A stretch of 64,000 bases of DNA, from NCBI GenBank assembly GCA_038396625.1, contig CP121688.1, forward strand, positions 1,364,001 to 1,428,000, read 5' to 3'. Positions 52,089 to 61,030 of the stretch are shown piece by piece. The position numbers were made by a program, and so were the translations under genes. A model generated the notes under the pieces. It was not told where the DNA came from, did no database searches, and was given only the letters and a program-made list of their open reading frames with translations. This DNA comes from G038396625 sp038396625 (GTDB lineage: Bacteria > Bacillota > Clostridia > Peptostreptococcales > Thermotaleaceae). The first letter of the stretch is position 1. Every line of letters begins with the position of its first letter.

Positions 52089-53822
52089 ATGATTAGAAGA
52101 TTTGCAAAATATTATGGTGCACATCTGCCGTTGTTTTTTCTCGATTTTTCCTGTGCCTTTGTTATGGCAGGGTTAGATTTGATCTTTCCAACGGTTGCAA
52201 GAAAAATGATTGACGACATTATCCCTGCAAGAAATTTTTCACTGATGTTATGGGCAGGAGCAGGACTATTACTGATTTATATATTAAGATATGTTTTGCA
52301 TTATATCGTAAATTATTGGGGGCATGTATTGGGTGTAAGGATCGAATATGATATGCGAAAGGATCTCTTTCATCATATACAAAAGCTATCTTTTACCTAT
52401 TTTGATAATACGAAAACCGGACATATTATGTCGCGGTTAGTAAACGATTTAAATCAGATTTCAGAGCTGGCACATCATGGACCTGAGGATTTATTTATTG
52501 CAACAATAACATTATTAGGAGCCTTTATCATCATGCTTAACACCAATTGGCTGCTGGCATTGATTACCTTTTCCATTGTACCCATCATGTTGGTTTTTGC
52601 AGTGGCAAAAAATAGACGTATGCAAAGGGCTTTTAGAGATATGCGCTTAAAGGTTGCTGATATTAATGCCCAGATAGAAGATAGTATCTCTGGTATAAGG
52701 GTGGTAAAGGCATTTAGTAATGAATGGTATGAGCAAGAAAAATTTGAACAAGGCAATTTTAATTTTAAACAGTCTAGAGAAAATGCTTTTCAAGTGATGG
52801 CACAGTTTTTTTCTGGGATTACTTTTTTTTCTAATCTTATTCACTTAGTTGTATTGATCACTGGGGGTATTTTGATTTACTATGGACAACTGACAAGTGG
52901 AGAATTAGTGGGATTTTTACTTTATGTATCTTTATTCTTACAACCTATTCGTCGAATAACAGCGCTGGTAGAAAATTATCAAAAAGGAATGGCAGGGTTT
53001 AATCGATTTATTGAAACCTTAGATATAGAGCCAGATATTTTAGATGAAAAAAATGCAAAAGAGATTGGCAGAGTAGAGGGAGAGATTCACTTTGACAAAG
53101 TTACTTTTAGCTACAATAATAAAGAAACAATTTTAGAAAATATAGACCTTACAATCAAACCTGGAGAGACAGTAGCACTTGTAGGCCCTTCCGGTGGAGG
53201 AAAAACAACTATCTGCAGCTTAATTCCTCGATTTTATGAGGTGGACAAAGGAAGTATTCGAATCGATGGTATAGATATCAAAAACATTACGCAGCAATCT
53301 TTACGTGAAAACATAGGAATTGTACAGCAAGATGTATTTCTTTTTTCAGGCACGGTTAAAGAAAATATTGCTTATGGAAAAGTGGATGCTATGGATGAAG
53401 AAATTATAGCTGCTGCAAAGATGGCCAATGCCCATGAGTTTATTATGACATTAGAGAATGGCTATGATACTTATATAGGAGAGCGCGGTGTAAAATTATC
53501 AGGGGGACAAAAGCAAAGAATCTCTATTGCGAGGATATTCTTAAAAAATCCACCTATTTTAATTTTAGATGAAGCTACCTCTGCTCTTGATAATGAAACA
53601 GAAAAGGCAATCCAGCAGTCTCTTGCGATACTTTCTGAAAATCGTACTACTTTGGTGATTGCCCATCGCTTGACTACTATCAGAAATGCTGACCGTATTA
53701 TGGTCTTAACAGATGAAGGGATCATAGAAGAAGGGAATCATGAGACCTTGTTAGAGCAAAATGGTGTGTATGCAAGACTGTATAAGGCGCAGTTTGATGG
53801 GTTTATTCCAGATGCAGTATAA
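52089..53822 (+). CDS. ABC exporter (fused membrane and ATPase domains)
   Basis: A 577-residue half-transporter. Six membrane helices fill residues 1-300 (exporter type 1 domain), followed by an ATPase with Walker A GPSGGGKTT (about residue 369), signature LSGGQKQR (about 474) and Walker B ILILDEATSALD. It acts as a homodimer or with a partner not encoded nearby. The ATG at 52089 is 7 bases after AAGGGG; the ATG at 52083 is too close. MsbA/BmrA-like drug or lipid exporter; substrate unknown. Confidence 0.93.
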   Translation: MIRRFAKYYGAHLPLFFLDFSCAFVMAGLDLIFPTVARKMIDDIIPARNFSLMLWAGAGLLLIYILRYVLHYIVNYWGHVLGVRIEYDMRKDLFHHIQKLSFTYFDNTKTGHIMSRLVNDLNQISELAHHGPEDLFIATITLLGAFIIMLNTNWLLALITFSIVPIMLVFAVAKNRRMQRAFRDMRLKVADINAQIEDSISGIRVVKAFSNEWYEQEKFEQGNFNFKQSRENAFQVMAQFFSGITFFSNLIHLVVLITGGILIYYGQLTSGELVGFLLYVSLFLQPIRRITALVENYQKGMAGFNRFIETLDIEPDILDEKNAKEIGRVEGEIHFDKVTFSYNNKETILENIDLTIKPGETVALVGPSGGGKTTICSLIPRFYEVDKGSIRIDGIDIKNITQQSLRENIGIVQQDVFLFSGTVKENIAYGKVDAMDEEIIAAAKMANAHEFIMTLENGYDTYIGERGVKLSGGQKQRISIARIFLKNPPILILDEATSALDNETEKAIQQSLAILSENRTTLVIAHRLTTIRNADRIMVLTDEGIIEEGNHETLLEQNGVYARLYKAQFDGFIPDAV

Positions 53823-53846
53823 GTGACGAAAAAGAGTATTGAGGAT

Positions 53847-53885
53847 AAAGATACACAGGAGAGCAAGAAATTCCTGTGTATCTTT
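53847..53885 (+). terminator. terminator after ABC exporter
   Basis: AAAGATACACAGGA and TCCTGTGTATCTTT form a perfect 14-bp stem followed by AAATTTTT. Confidence 0.85.
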
Positions 53886-53914
53886 AAATTTTTACATAAA
53901 TTTATAAAAAGTAA

Positions 53915-53980
53915 TTGCTAAAAATCTAAAAATGGAATAATATATACATAAACATATGAATGAATGCTCATATATTCATA
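53915..53980 (+). promoter_or_regulatory. cad operon promoter and CadC-type operator
   Basis: TTGCTA (53915-53920) and TAATAT (53938-53943) have 17-bp spacing. At and after the transcript start lie overlapping inverted repeats: ATATGA/TCATAT (53954-53973) and TATGAAT/ATTCATA (53955-53980). Their AT-rich TGAA/TTCA character fits CadC/SmtB operators. Confidence 0.65.
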
Positions 53981-53994
53981 GAAAGGATGATAGA

Positions 53995-54363
53995 ATGTCA
54001 GTAAATCAAATAAATTCTGATACATGTAATTGCACTATAATTCATGAGGATGTTGTAAATAAAGTGAAAGAGATAATGCCTCAGGAAGAAAAGCTTTATG
54101 ATTTGGCGGAACTCTTTAAGGTGTTTGGGGATACTACAAGGATTAAAATAATTTGTGCCTTATTTGAAGAAGAAATGTGTGTCTGTGATATAGCAGCATT
54201 GCTTGGAATGAACCAATCTGCTATTTCCCATCAATTAAGAGTGCTAAAACAGGCAAGACTGGTAAAGTTTAGAAAAGAGGGGAAGGTAGTGTATTATTCC
54301 TTAGATGACGACCATATTAAAAATATATTTGATCAAGGTTTCATGCATATTAGTCATAGCTAG
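53995..54363 (+). CDS. cadC: CadC-type ArsR/SmtB metalloregulator
   Basis: A 122-residue winged-helix repressor. The N-terminal extension carries Cys residues (DTCNCTIIHEDVV), and helix 3 carries the pair MCVCDIAALLG; together these match the Cd/Pb/Zn thiolate site of CadC. Recognition helix NQSAISHQLRVLKQA. The ATG at 53995 follows GAAAGGATGA. It heads the operon with a P-type ATPase and should repress it until Cd2+, Pb2+ or Zn2+ binds. Confidence 0.93.
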   Translation: MSVNQINSDTCNCTIIHEDVVNKVKEIMPQEEKLYDLAELFKVFGDTTRIKIICALFEEEMCVCDIAALLGMNQSAISHQLRVLKQARLVKFRKEGKVVYYSLDDDHIKNIFDQGFMHISHS

Positions 54364-54386
54364 AAGGAGATAAGGGGGAACTTTAT

Positions 54387-56759
54387 ATGAAAGATTCAAA
54401 GATTGAACTTATACTAGAAGGATTAGATTGTGCTAATTGTGCTGCAAAAATTGAAGTGAAAGTAAATGAAATAAGTGATGTAAAAATAGCTACCATGAAT
54501 TTTATTACAAAAACATTAGCCATTGAGATGCAAGATGTTCATAAAGTTGAAGCAGTTATAGAAGAGACAAAAAAAATTATAAATAAATTTGAACCCCATG
54601 TGATTGTAAAGGAAAAAGTGATTGATAAATTATCCAAAAAAGCCTTGGTACTTATAGGATTAGCTTGTGCCAGTTGTGCAAGTAAAATAGAAAACAAGGT
54701 ACGGATGCTAAAGGGCGTGAAGCATGCCTATATAGATTTTGCCACAGGTAAATTGGTCATAGAGGGAAATAAATGGGATTTAGAAAGAATTAGCAAGGAA
54801 GCTGTGGCAATTGTAAAAGAGATAGAGCCCTATGTGGAAGTAATGGATGAACATGATCAAACAGATTTCCATAAACCTATGAATCATCATGACCATAGTC
54901 ACGGTGGAGAGGATAATAAAAAAGAATTGATTAGACTAGTAGTAGGGGCAGCTTTTTTTGCAGTAGCTGTAGCATTTCAATTTTCAAATATTATTGAATT
55001 TGCCCTGTACTTTATAAGTTATGTGCTTGTAGGTGGAGAAGTATTGCTTAGAGCAGGTAGAAATATAGTAAGAGGACAAATCTTTGATGAGAATTTTTTA
55101 ATGGGGGTGGCTACAATTGGTGCCTTTGCTATTGGAGAGTTCCCAGAAGGGGTAGCCGTTATGCTTTTTTACCAAATTGGTGAATTCTTTCAAGGTGTAG
55201 CTGTAAATCGTTCTAGAAAATCTATCGCCACACTAATGGATATACGACCAGATTACGCAAACCTTAAAGGAGAAAATGATATCATAAAAATATCTCCTGA
55301 AGAGGTAAATATAGGTGATTACATCATTGTAAAACCAGGAGAGAGAATTCCTTTAGATGGCAAAGTGGTAGAAGGTAAATCTATGATTGACACCTCTGCA
55401 CTAACCGGTGAGTCTGTACCACGAGAGGTAGAAGCGGGAAGTGATGTGTTAGGGGGATTTATTAACAAAAATGGATTGTTGACCATTGAAGTAACGAAAA
55501 TTTTCGGAGAATCGACTGTTGCTAAGATACTGGAACTTGTTGAAAATGCAAGTAGTAAGAAGGCACCAACAGAAAACTTTATCACAAAATTTGCAAGATA
55601 TTATACACCAGTAGTGGTATTTTCAGCCCTAGCTCTAGCAATTTTTCCCCCACTTTTTATAGAAAATGCTACATTTTCTGAATGGGTATATAGGGCACTT
55701 ATATTCTTAGTCATTTCGTGTCCGTGTGCATTGGTTGTATCTATACCACTAGGCTTTTTTGGTGGGATTGGAGGCGCATCTAGAAATGGAATATTGGTAA
55801 AGGGCGGAAATTATTTAGAAGCTTTAAATGATGTGGATACAGTGGTATTTGATAAAACTGGAACCTTAACCAAAGGCGTATTTAAGGTGACAGCGATTCA
55901 TACGACAGGAAGCTTTTCAAAGGAGGAAATACTGGAATATGCTGCCTACGCAGAAAGTCACTCAAATCACCCCATTGCTATATCCATATTAAAAGCTTAT
56001 GGAAAAAGAATAGATGAAGAAGTGGTTTCACGGTATGATGAAATTTCTGGTCATGGAATTAAAGTAAATATAAAAGAAAAAGAAATACTTGCAGGTAATG
56101 CTAAGTTAATGAATAAGGAGAAGATTGCTTACCAATCTGTTGAAGCAGAGGGAACAGTAGTATATTTAGCTGTTAACAATGCATATGCAGGAGCAATTAT
56201 CATATCCGATGAGATCAAAGAAGATGCACAAAAGACAATTGAGGAACTAAAAGCTGTAGGGATAAGGAAGACGGTAATGCTTACTGGTGATAGCAAGGCT
56301 GTAGGAATAAAGGTAGCCAATCAACTTGGCTTAGATGAAGTTTATGCGGAACTATTACCCGATCAGAAGGTAGAAAAGGTAGAGCAATTAGAAAGACAAA
56401 AACCACGAAAGAAAAAGGTTGTTTTTGTGGGTGACGGCATTAATGATGCACCTGTATTAGCTAGAGTAGATATTGGTGTTGCAATGGGAGGTTTAGGTTC
56501 TGACGCGGCGATTGAAGCGGCAGATGTGGTTTTGATGACCGATGAACCCTTAAAACTGGTAAGTGCTATAAAAATTGCAAAACGAACAAGAAACATTGTA
56601 TGGCAAAATATTGTCTTTGCCTTTGGTGTAAAAGCCTTTGTACTATTGTTAGGAGCTGGGGGGCTTGCAACCATGTGGGAAGCTGTATTTGCAGATGTAG
56701 GTGTGGCTTTAATTGCAGTGTTGAATGCAATGAGGGTACTAAATGTTAAGCGTATATAA
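54387..56759 (+). CDS. cadA: heavy-metal P1B-type ATPase (Cd/Zn/Pb exporter)
   Basis: A 790-residue efflux ATPase. Two N-terminal ferredoxin-like metal domains carry LDCANCAAK (about residue 12) and LACASCASK (about 91), and a His-rich linker (NHHDHSHGG, about 168) follows. Transport motif CPCALVVS (about 447), phosphorylation site DKTGTLTKG (about 488) and hinge GDGINDAPVLARVDIG (about 681) are all intact. CPC with CadC context indicates Zn2+/Cd2+/Pb2+ export, not Cu+. It starts 23 bases after cadC. Confidence 0.95.
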   Translation: MKDSKIELILEGLDCANCAAKIEVKVNEISDVKIATMNFITKTLAIEMQDVHKVEAVIEETKKIINKFEPHVIVKEKVIDKLSKKALVLIGLACASCASKIENKVRMLKGVKHAYIDFATGKLVIEGNKWDLERISKEAVAIVKEIEPYVEVMDEHDQTDFHKPMNHHDHSHGGEDNKKELIRLVVGAAFFAVAVAFQFSNIIEFALYFISYVLVGGEVLLRAGRNIVRGQIFDENFLMGVATIGAFAIGEFPEGVAVMLFYQIGEFFQGVAVNRSRKSIATLMDIRPDYANLKGENDIIKISPEEVNIGDYIIVKPGERIPLDGKVVEGKSMIDTSALTGESVPREVEAGSDVLGGFINKNGLLTIEVTKIFGESTVAKILELVENASSKKAPTENFITKFARYYTPVVVFSALALAIFPPLFIENATFSEWVYRALIFLVISCPCALVVSIPLGFFGGIGGASRNGILVKGGNYLEALNDVDTVVFDKTGTLTKGVFKVTAIHTTGSFSKEEILEYAAYAESHSNHPIAISILKAYGKRIDEEVVSRYDEISGHGIKVNIKEKEILAGNAKLMNKEKIAYQSVEAEGTVVYLAVNNAYAGAIIISDEIKEDAQKTIEELKAVGIRKTVMLTGDSKAVGIKVANQLGLDEVYAELLPDQKVEKVEQLERQKPRKKKVVFVGDGINDAPVLARVDIGVAMGGLGSDAAIEAADVVLMTDEPLKLVSAIKIAKRTRNIVWQNIVFAFGVKAFVLLLGAGGLATMWEAVFADVGVALIAVLNAMRVLNVKRI

Positions 56760-56784
56760 TAGCGTTATATTAGGGGGGAGATTG

Positions 56785-57072
56785 ATGAATCAAGAAAAAT
56801 TAGCACAGATGAAAGAAAATATAAAACTTTTTTTAAAGGGCGCTTTTGATATGCAAGATCGAGCTACGGCTTTGATGAAGAAAGAAGCAATGGATGAATT
56901 AGATAATTTTATGCTTTTATGTTACGCAGACCTTCTAGGTCTGCCTATTCCTACCTCTTACTATACTTTGGAGATGCTTCCATATTTAGCAGAGGAATTA
57001 GAAAATTGGGAGAAACGAATTTTAAGTAGACAAAGTGTAGTTGGTGATAGATGGGGAGACTTCTGCTGCTAA
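56785..57072 (+). CDS. small protein of unknown function in the cad-arsA operon
   Basis: A 95-residue mainly helical protein. Its ATG at 56785 follows a strong GGGGGGAGA site, 25 bases after cadA. Sequence highlights are a charged N-terminus (MNQEKLAQMKENIKLFLKG), a central YADLLGLPIPTSYYTLEMLP segment, and a C-terminus ending GDRWGDFCC with two terminal cysteines. No family recognised. Its position between a metal exporter and an ArsA-type ATPase, plus the terminal Cys pair, suggests a soft-metal or tail-delivery role, but that is inference. Confidence 0.7.
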   Translation: MNQEKLAQMKENIKLFLKGAFDMQDRATALMKKEAMDELDNFMLLCYADLLGLPIPTSYYTLEMLPYLAEELENWEKRILSRQSVVGDRWGDFCC

Positions 57073-57126
57073 ATGATTCAAAAGAGGGATGGAATCAATA
57101 GATTGGTTCACAAGGGGGGAAAGAAT

Positions 57127-58065
57127 ATGAATAAATTTGTATTTTTTGGAGGAAAAGGAGGCGTGGGAAAAACCACATCTTCAGCTTCCTATGCATATCG
57201 TTGTGCAAAACAAGGACGCAAAACTTTGGTTGTTTCAACAGACCCTGCACATTCACTTTGTGATATATTTGAAACAAAGATTGGATCGGAGATGAAGCAG
57301 CTTACAGATAATCTCTATGGGCTGGAAATTGATCCGGAACAAGAGAGTATGAAATATATTCAAAAAATCAAATCCAATATGTCTAAGACGGTAAGTCCTG
57401 TTATTATTTCAGAGATAGAAAAACAACTGGATGCAGCATCTGTATCTCCTGGCTCGGAAGAATCAGCAATATTTGATAAGTTAGTTGAAATCATTAATAC
57501 ATATGGCAGTGAATTTGAAAAAGTCGTCTTTGATACTGCCCCTACAGGTCATACCTTAAGACTGTTATCACTACCAGAATTATTAGGAGGATGGCTTGAT
57601 AGACTATTGGAAAAAAGAAAGAAAGCTTTAGACTTGGTGGGAATGGCACATAAGAAGAATAAGGATATGCAGCAAAAAATTGCTTCTGATCCTATCGTTG
57701 AGATATTAAGTCAAAGAAAAAATAATTTAGAAAAGGCAAGAAAAACACTTATTGATCATAAAATGATTAGCTTTGTTTTTGTATTAAATCCTGAGAAACT
57801 TCCGATAGAAGAGACAAAAAAAGCTGTACGAATACTAGAAAAATACAATATTCCTGTAAATGATATTGTAGTAAATAAAATATTACCAGATACATTACAG
57901 GATGAGTTTTGGAAATCAAGAAAAGCATTGGAATCGAAATATCTAGAAGAAATTTATGAAGCATTTGTGGGAAAAGAAATTATAAAAATACCATTATTGA
58001 ACTCTGATGTAAGAGTTAATGATATTCAACGAATTGCTCAATACTTTCCATACGAAACACGATAA
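57127..58065 (+). CDS. arsA: ArsA/Get3-family ATPase
   Basis: A 312-residue single-domain ATPase with the deviant P-loop GGKGGVGKTTSS (about residue 7), switch I DPAHSLCDIF and switch II DTAPTGHTLRLL (about 139). E. coli ArsA is a fused double domain; this half-length form would dimerise like Get3. ArsA boosts arsenite export or handles metalloid; Get3 proteins chaperone membrane tails. The ATG at 57127 follows GGGGGGAAAG. It is the last gene of the cad operon and not beside arsB/acr3, so an arsenite role is not assured. Confidence 0.88.
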   Translation: MNKFVFFGGKGGVGKTTSSASYAYRCAKQGRKTLVVSTDPAHSLCDIFETKIGSEMKQLTDNLYGLEIDPEQESMKYIQKIKSNMSKTVSPVIISEIEKQLDAASVSPGSEESAIFDKLVEIINTYGSEFEKVVFDTAPTGHTLRLLSLPELLGGWLDRLLEKRKKALDLVGMAHKKNKDMQQKIASDPIVEILSQRKNNLEKARKTLIDHKMISFVFVLNPEKLPIEETKKAVRILEKYNIPVNDIVVNKILPDTLQDEFWKSRKALESKYLEEIYEAFVGKEIIKIPLLNSDVRVNDIQRIAQYFPYETR

Positions 58066-58142
58066 TCTATCCCATGAAATAGGAAATTTTTCATGTAGGT
58101 TAAAGTATGATACTATAAGAAAGAAAAAAATCCAAATTAATG

Positions 58143-58171
58143 TTGACTTTTTGAAATATCTCATTTATAAT
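58143..58171 (+). promoter_or_regulatory. asnA promoter
   Basis: TTGACT (58143-58148) and TATAAT (58166-58171) have 17-bp spacing. Transcription would start near 58178, leaving a T-box leader of about 290 bases before the terminator. Confidence 0.75.
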
Positions 58172-58177
58172 TATTCA

Positions 58178-58467
58178 ATAACAATGAAATTACTGAAAAT
58201 AAAGACTATGATGAGAAGAGTAGATTTAGGATGTAGTTCAAGCGAGTTGGTGATGGTGAGAGACCGACACGAAGCCTATTTTGAAGAACATCTCGGAGTT
58301 GCTAACTGAAATCCTTTGGGAGAGTAGGCTTAGACGGACCCAAGCCGTTATCTATTGGACAGTATCGAATTTTGATTCCGTACTGATAAGAGTGAGCCAT
58401 AAAGCTAATTTGGGTGGTACCGCGGAAGTTTGACCTTTCGTCCCTTTGTAGGGATGAAAGGTTTTTT
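58178..58467 (+). ncRNA. T-box leader controlling asnA
   Basis: The T-box antiterminator sequence GGGTGGTACCGCGG is at 58412-58425. It is followed by a perfect terminator (ACCTTTCGTCCC, loop TTTGTA, GGGATGAAAGGT, T run; 58433-58467). The upstream part shows Stem I features (GGTGATGGTGAGAGACC). Two AAC triplets are specifier candidates: 58287-58289 (followed by A, as the specifier usually is by a purine) and 58304-58306. Uncharged tRNA-Asn would stabilise the antiterminator and allow asnA expression. Confidence 0.92.
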
Positions 58468-58588
58468 ATTTTTATCTATTCATTTGTATAATATAGCATG
58501 GCCATGCTAATTTTATAGAATAATAAACTTAGAAAGAGAAATGATAAGGTTTATCATTATAGGGAAAAATATTCAAGGAGGACAAAAC

Positions 58589-59611
58589 ATGGAAAGTTTA
58601 ACAGAAAGATTGATTATACCAAAGGATTATCATCCTCAATTAGACATAAGAGAAACAGAAGTAGCGATTAAAAAGGTAAAAGATTATTTTGAAAGAAGAT
58701 TGGCTGAACAACTGAACCTAACAAGAGTTTCGGCACCGCTGTTTGTAATACCTGAAACAGGAATGAACGATAACCTCAATGGGGTTGAAAGACCTGTTGC
58801 TTTTGATGTAAAAGGGATTGGAGGAAAGGAAGTCGAAATTGTACATTCTTTGGCAAAATGGAAGCGTATGGCATTATATCGATATGGCTTTCATGATGGA
58901 GAAGGTTTATATACAGATATGAATGCCATCCGTAGAGATGAAGATCTTGATAACTTACATTCTATTTATGTGGACCAATGGGATTGGGAAAAGGTCATTG
59001 AAAAAAAAGACAGAAACATAGACACATTAAAAAATATTGTAAAAAATATTTATAAAGTATTTAAGGATACGGAAAACTATATCAGCAGTGAATATGCAGT
59101 TTTTAAAAAGTTTCTTCCTGACGAAATCACTTTTATCACCACACAAGAATTGGAAGATATGTATCCAATCCTATCTCCTAAGGAAAGAGAAAATAAGATT
59201 TCGCAGGAAAAAGGCGCCGTATTTATTATGCAAATTGGATGTGAATTAAAATCTGGGGAAAAACATGATGGAAGAGCGCCGGATTATGATGATTGGATGC
59301 TTAATGGAGATATTATCTTTTGGAATCCTGTTTTAGAAATGGCTTTTGAATTGTCTTCCATGGGTATTCGTGTAGATGAGGAAGCCTTAGAAAGACAGTT
59401 GAAGCTTGCAGGTTGTGAAGATCGTAAAGAATTTGAATTCCATAGATTATTACTAGATAGAAAACTGCCTTATACCGTTGGTGGAGGTATAGGACAGTCT
59501 CGAATTTGTATGTTTTTTTTGCAAAAGGCACATATTGGTGAAGTACAGGCAGCCATATGGCCTCAAGATATGATTCAGATATGTGAAGAAGCCAAAATTC
59601 ATTTGCTATAG
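58589..59611 (+). CDS. asnA: aspartate-ammonia ligase (asparagine synthetase A)
   Basis: A 340-residue ATP-dependent enzyme forming asparagine from aspartate and ammonia, related to class II tRNA synthetases. Marks are RVSAPLFVIPETGMNDNLNG (about residue 45), VHSLAKWKRMALYRYGF (about 87), TDMNAIRRDED and the C-terminal GGGIGQSRICMFFL. The ATG at 58589 follows AAGGAGGAC. Control by the T-box fits asparagine-limited induction. Confidence 0.97.
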   Translation: MESLTERLIIPKDYHPQLDIRETEVAIKKVKDYFERRLAEQLNLTRVSAPLFVIPETGMNDNLNGVERPVAFDVKGIGGKEVEIVHSLAKWKRMALYRYGFHDGEGLYTDMNAIRRDEDLDNLHSIYVDQWDWEKVIEKKDRNIDTLKNIVKNIYKVFKDTENYISSEYAVFKKFLPDEITFITTQELEDMYPILSPKERENKISQEKGAVFIMQIGCELKSGEKHDGRAPDYDDWMLNGDIIFWNPVLEMAFELSSMGIRVDEEALERQLKLAGCEDRKEFEFHRLLLDRKLPYTVGGGIGQSRICMFFLQKAHIGEVQAAIWPQDMIQICEEAKIHLL

Positions 59612-59659
59612 GATATATTTCCTGGGAAAACGAAATATGAAATTACAGAAGGGTATCAT

Positions 59660-59701
59660 AAAAAATCTCTCATTCATAAAATAATGTATGGGAGATTTTT
59701 T
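59660..59701 (+). terminator. terminator after asnA
   Basis: AAAAAATCTC and GAGATTTTTT enclose a partly paired inner loop. T run at the end. Confidence 0.75.
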
Positions 59702-59753
59702 ATGCCTAAAATTTAAAAAATGGAAAATATAGACGCTTTAGAAATAAAGTAAA

Positions 59754-60917
59754 TTGCAAAAAATAAATAAGGATCGAGAAAGAGGTGATACTATAAAAAA
59801 ATACAGAAAGATGTTTCAATGGATTTTTTCAGTATTCTTTATCTATGCATTGATGGTATCTATATCTTTATTAAACTTTTCAGCACTATCTAGTGAAGAG
59901 ATAAAAGGGAATTATGAAAAAAGTAATCAAGAAGAAAATCTTAGATTAAGGAACATTGCTGCATTTCAATCAAATGATATAGAAATTCTTGATTCAATAA
60001 AACATAATAAATTTATTGATATTATTACATCGGATCAAGTAAAAGAGCGGATTGATTATCCTAAGTATAAAGCATATCTAGATCGAATTAGTGGAAGCAA
60101 GGATAACAAGTTGATCCAAGAACAGAATGAACAAGCAGAAAAGGAAGCAGTACAAAATATTCTATTGATTGGAATTGACAGCAGACGAAGAGACTTTCAA
60201 TATGGTAGAGCAGATACGATTATGATTGCTTCTCTAAATAAGTCAAAAGAGACAATAAAATTAATCTCTGTAATGAGAGATACTTACGTAAAAATTTCAG
60301 GATATAGAAATAACAAAATCAATGCCACGTATAATTTTGGTGGTGCAAAGCTTTTAAAGAAAACTTTAAACAGCAATTTTCAATTAAATTTAGAGAAATA
60401 TGTTGTGGTGGATTTTTCAGGGTTTGAAAAAGTAATCGATGCCATAGGTGGTTTAGATGTGAATATTAAAAAATATGAAGTAAATGAATTAAATCGATGT
60501 ATTACTGATTTAAAAAGAAGAAAAGTAAAGTATATCAAAAAAAGCGGAGAAAATCATTTGAATGGTATGCAGGTGCTGGCCTATAGCAGAATAAGAAATG
60601 TAGGGGACAGCGATTATGAAAGAACGGAAAGACAAAGAACGGTAATTAAACGAATGATAGAAAAAATCAAAGATCTTCCGTTGAGCAAGTATCCAGGTAT
60701 ATTGACAAGTATATATCCCTATGTAAAAACCAATTTGACAATAAAAGAATGTTTAGCTTTAGCAAAAGATTACTATGATGTAGAGAATTGGAATATTTCA
60801 GGTATGCGTATTCCTACAAAAGAATCAGGAAGACCTAAAAAAATAAATGCCATGTGGGTAATTGATCCTAATATAAAAGAATGTACACGCATTATGAAAG
60901 AATTTGCAGGACTATAA
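59754..60917 (+). CDS. LytR-CpsA-Psr (LCP) family cell-wall ligase
   Basis: The frame opens at TTG 59754 (387 codons). The only strong ribosome site (AGAGGTGAT) lies at 59781-59789, 5-7 bases before an ATA codon at 59793, so the true start may be the unusual ATA. The product has a short cytoplasmic start, one membrane helix (FQWIFSVFFIYALMVS) and an extracellular LCP domain: LLIGIDSRRRD, DTIMIASLN, ISVMRDTYVKI and later LAYSRIRNVGDSDYERTERQ with the conserved arginines. LCP proteins transfer teichoic acids or other glycopolymers to peptidoglycan. Ends near a convergent pyrophosphatase gene. Confidence 0.9.
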   Translation: MQKINKDRERGDTIKKYRKMFQWIFSVFFIYALMVSISLLNFSALSSEEIKGNYEKSNQEENLRLRNIAAFQSNDIEILDSIKHNKFIDIITSDQVKERIDYPKYKAYLDRISGSKDNKLIQEQNEQAEKEAVQNILLIGIDSRRRDFQYGRADTIMIASLNKSKETIKLISVMRDTYVKISGYRNNKINATYNFGGAKLLKKTLNSNFQLNLEKYVVVDFSGFEKVIDAIGGLDVNIKKYEVNELNRCITDLKRRKVKYIKKSGENHLNGMQVLAYSRIRNVGDSDYERTERQRTVIKRMIEKIKDLPLSKYPGILTSIYPYVKTNLTIKECLALAKDYYDVENWNISGMRIPTKESGRPKKINAMWVIDPNIKECTRIMKEFAGL

Positions 60918-60963
60918 GATAAGCCTATTTGATGATAAAAAATTTCATGTATAGTAGGAGTAT

Positions 60964-60998
60964 AAAAAAGAAGGAAAGATACATTTCCCTTCTTTTTT
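60964..60998. terminator. bidirectional terminator
   Basis: AAAAAAGAAGG and CCTTCTTTTTT form a perfect 11-bp stem with A/T tails on both strands between convergent LCP and pyrophosphatase genes. Confidence 0.85.
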
Positions 60999-61030
60999 AT
61001 TGGTAAAGCAAAAAAAGCATTGGGATGGCG

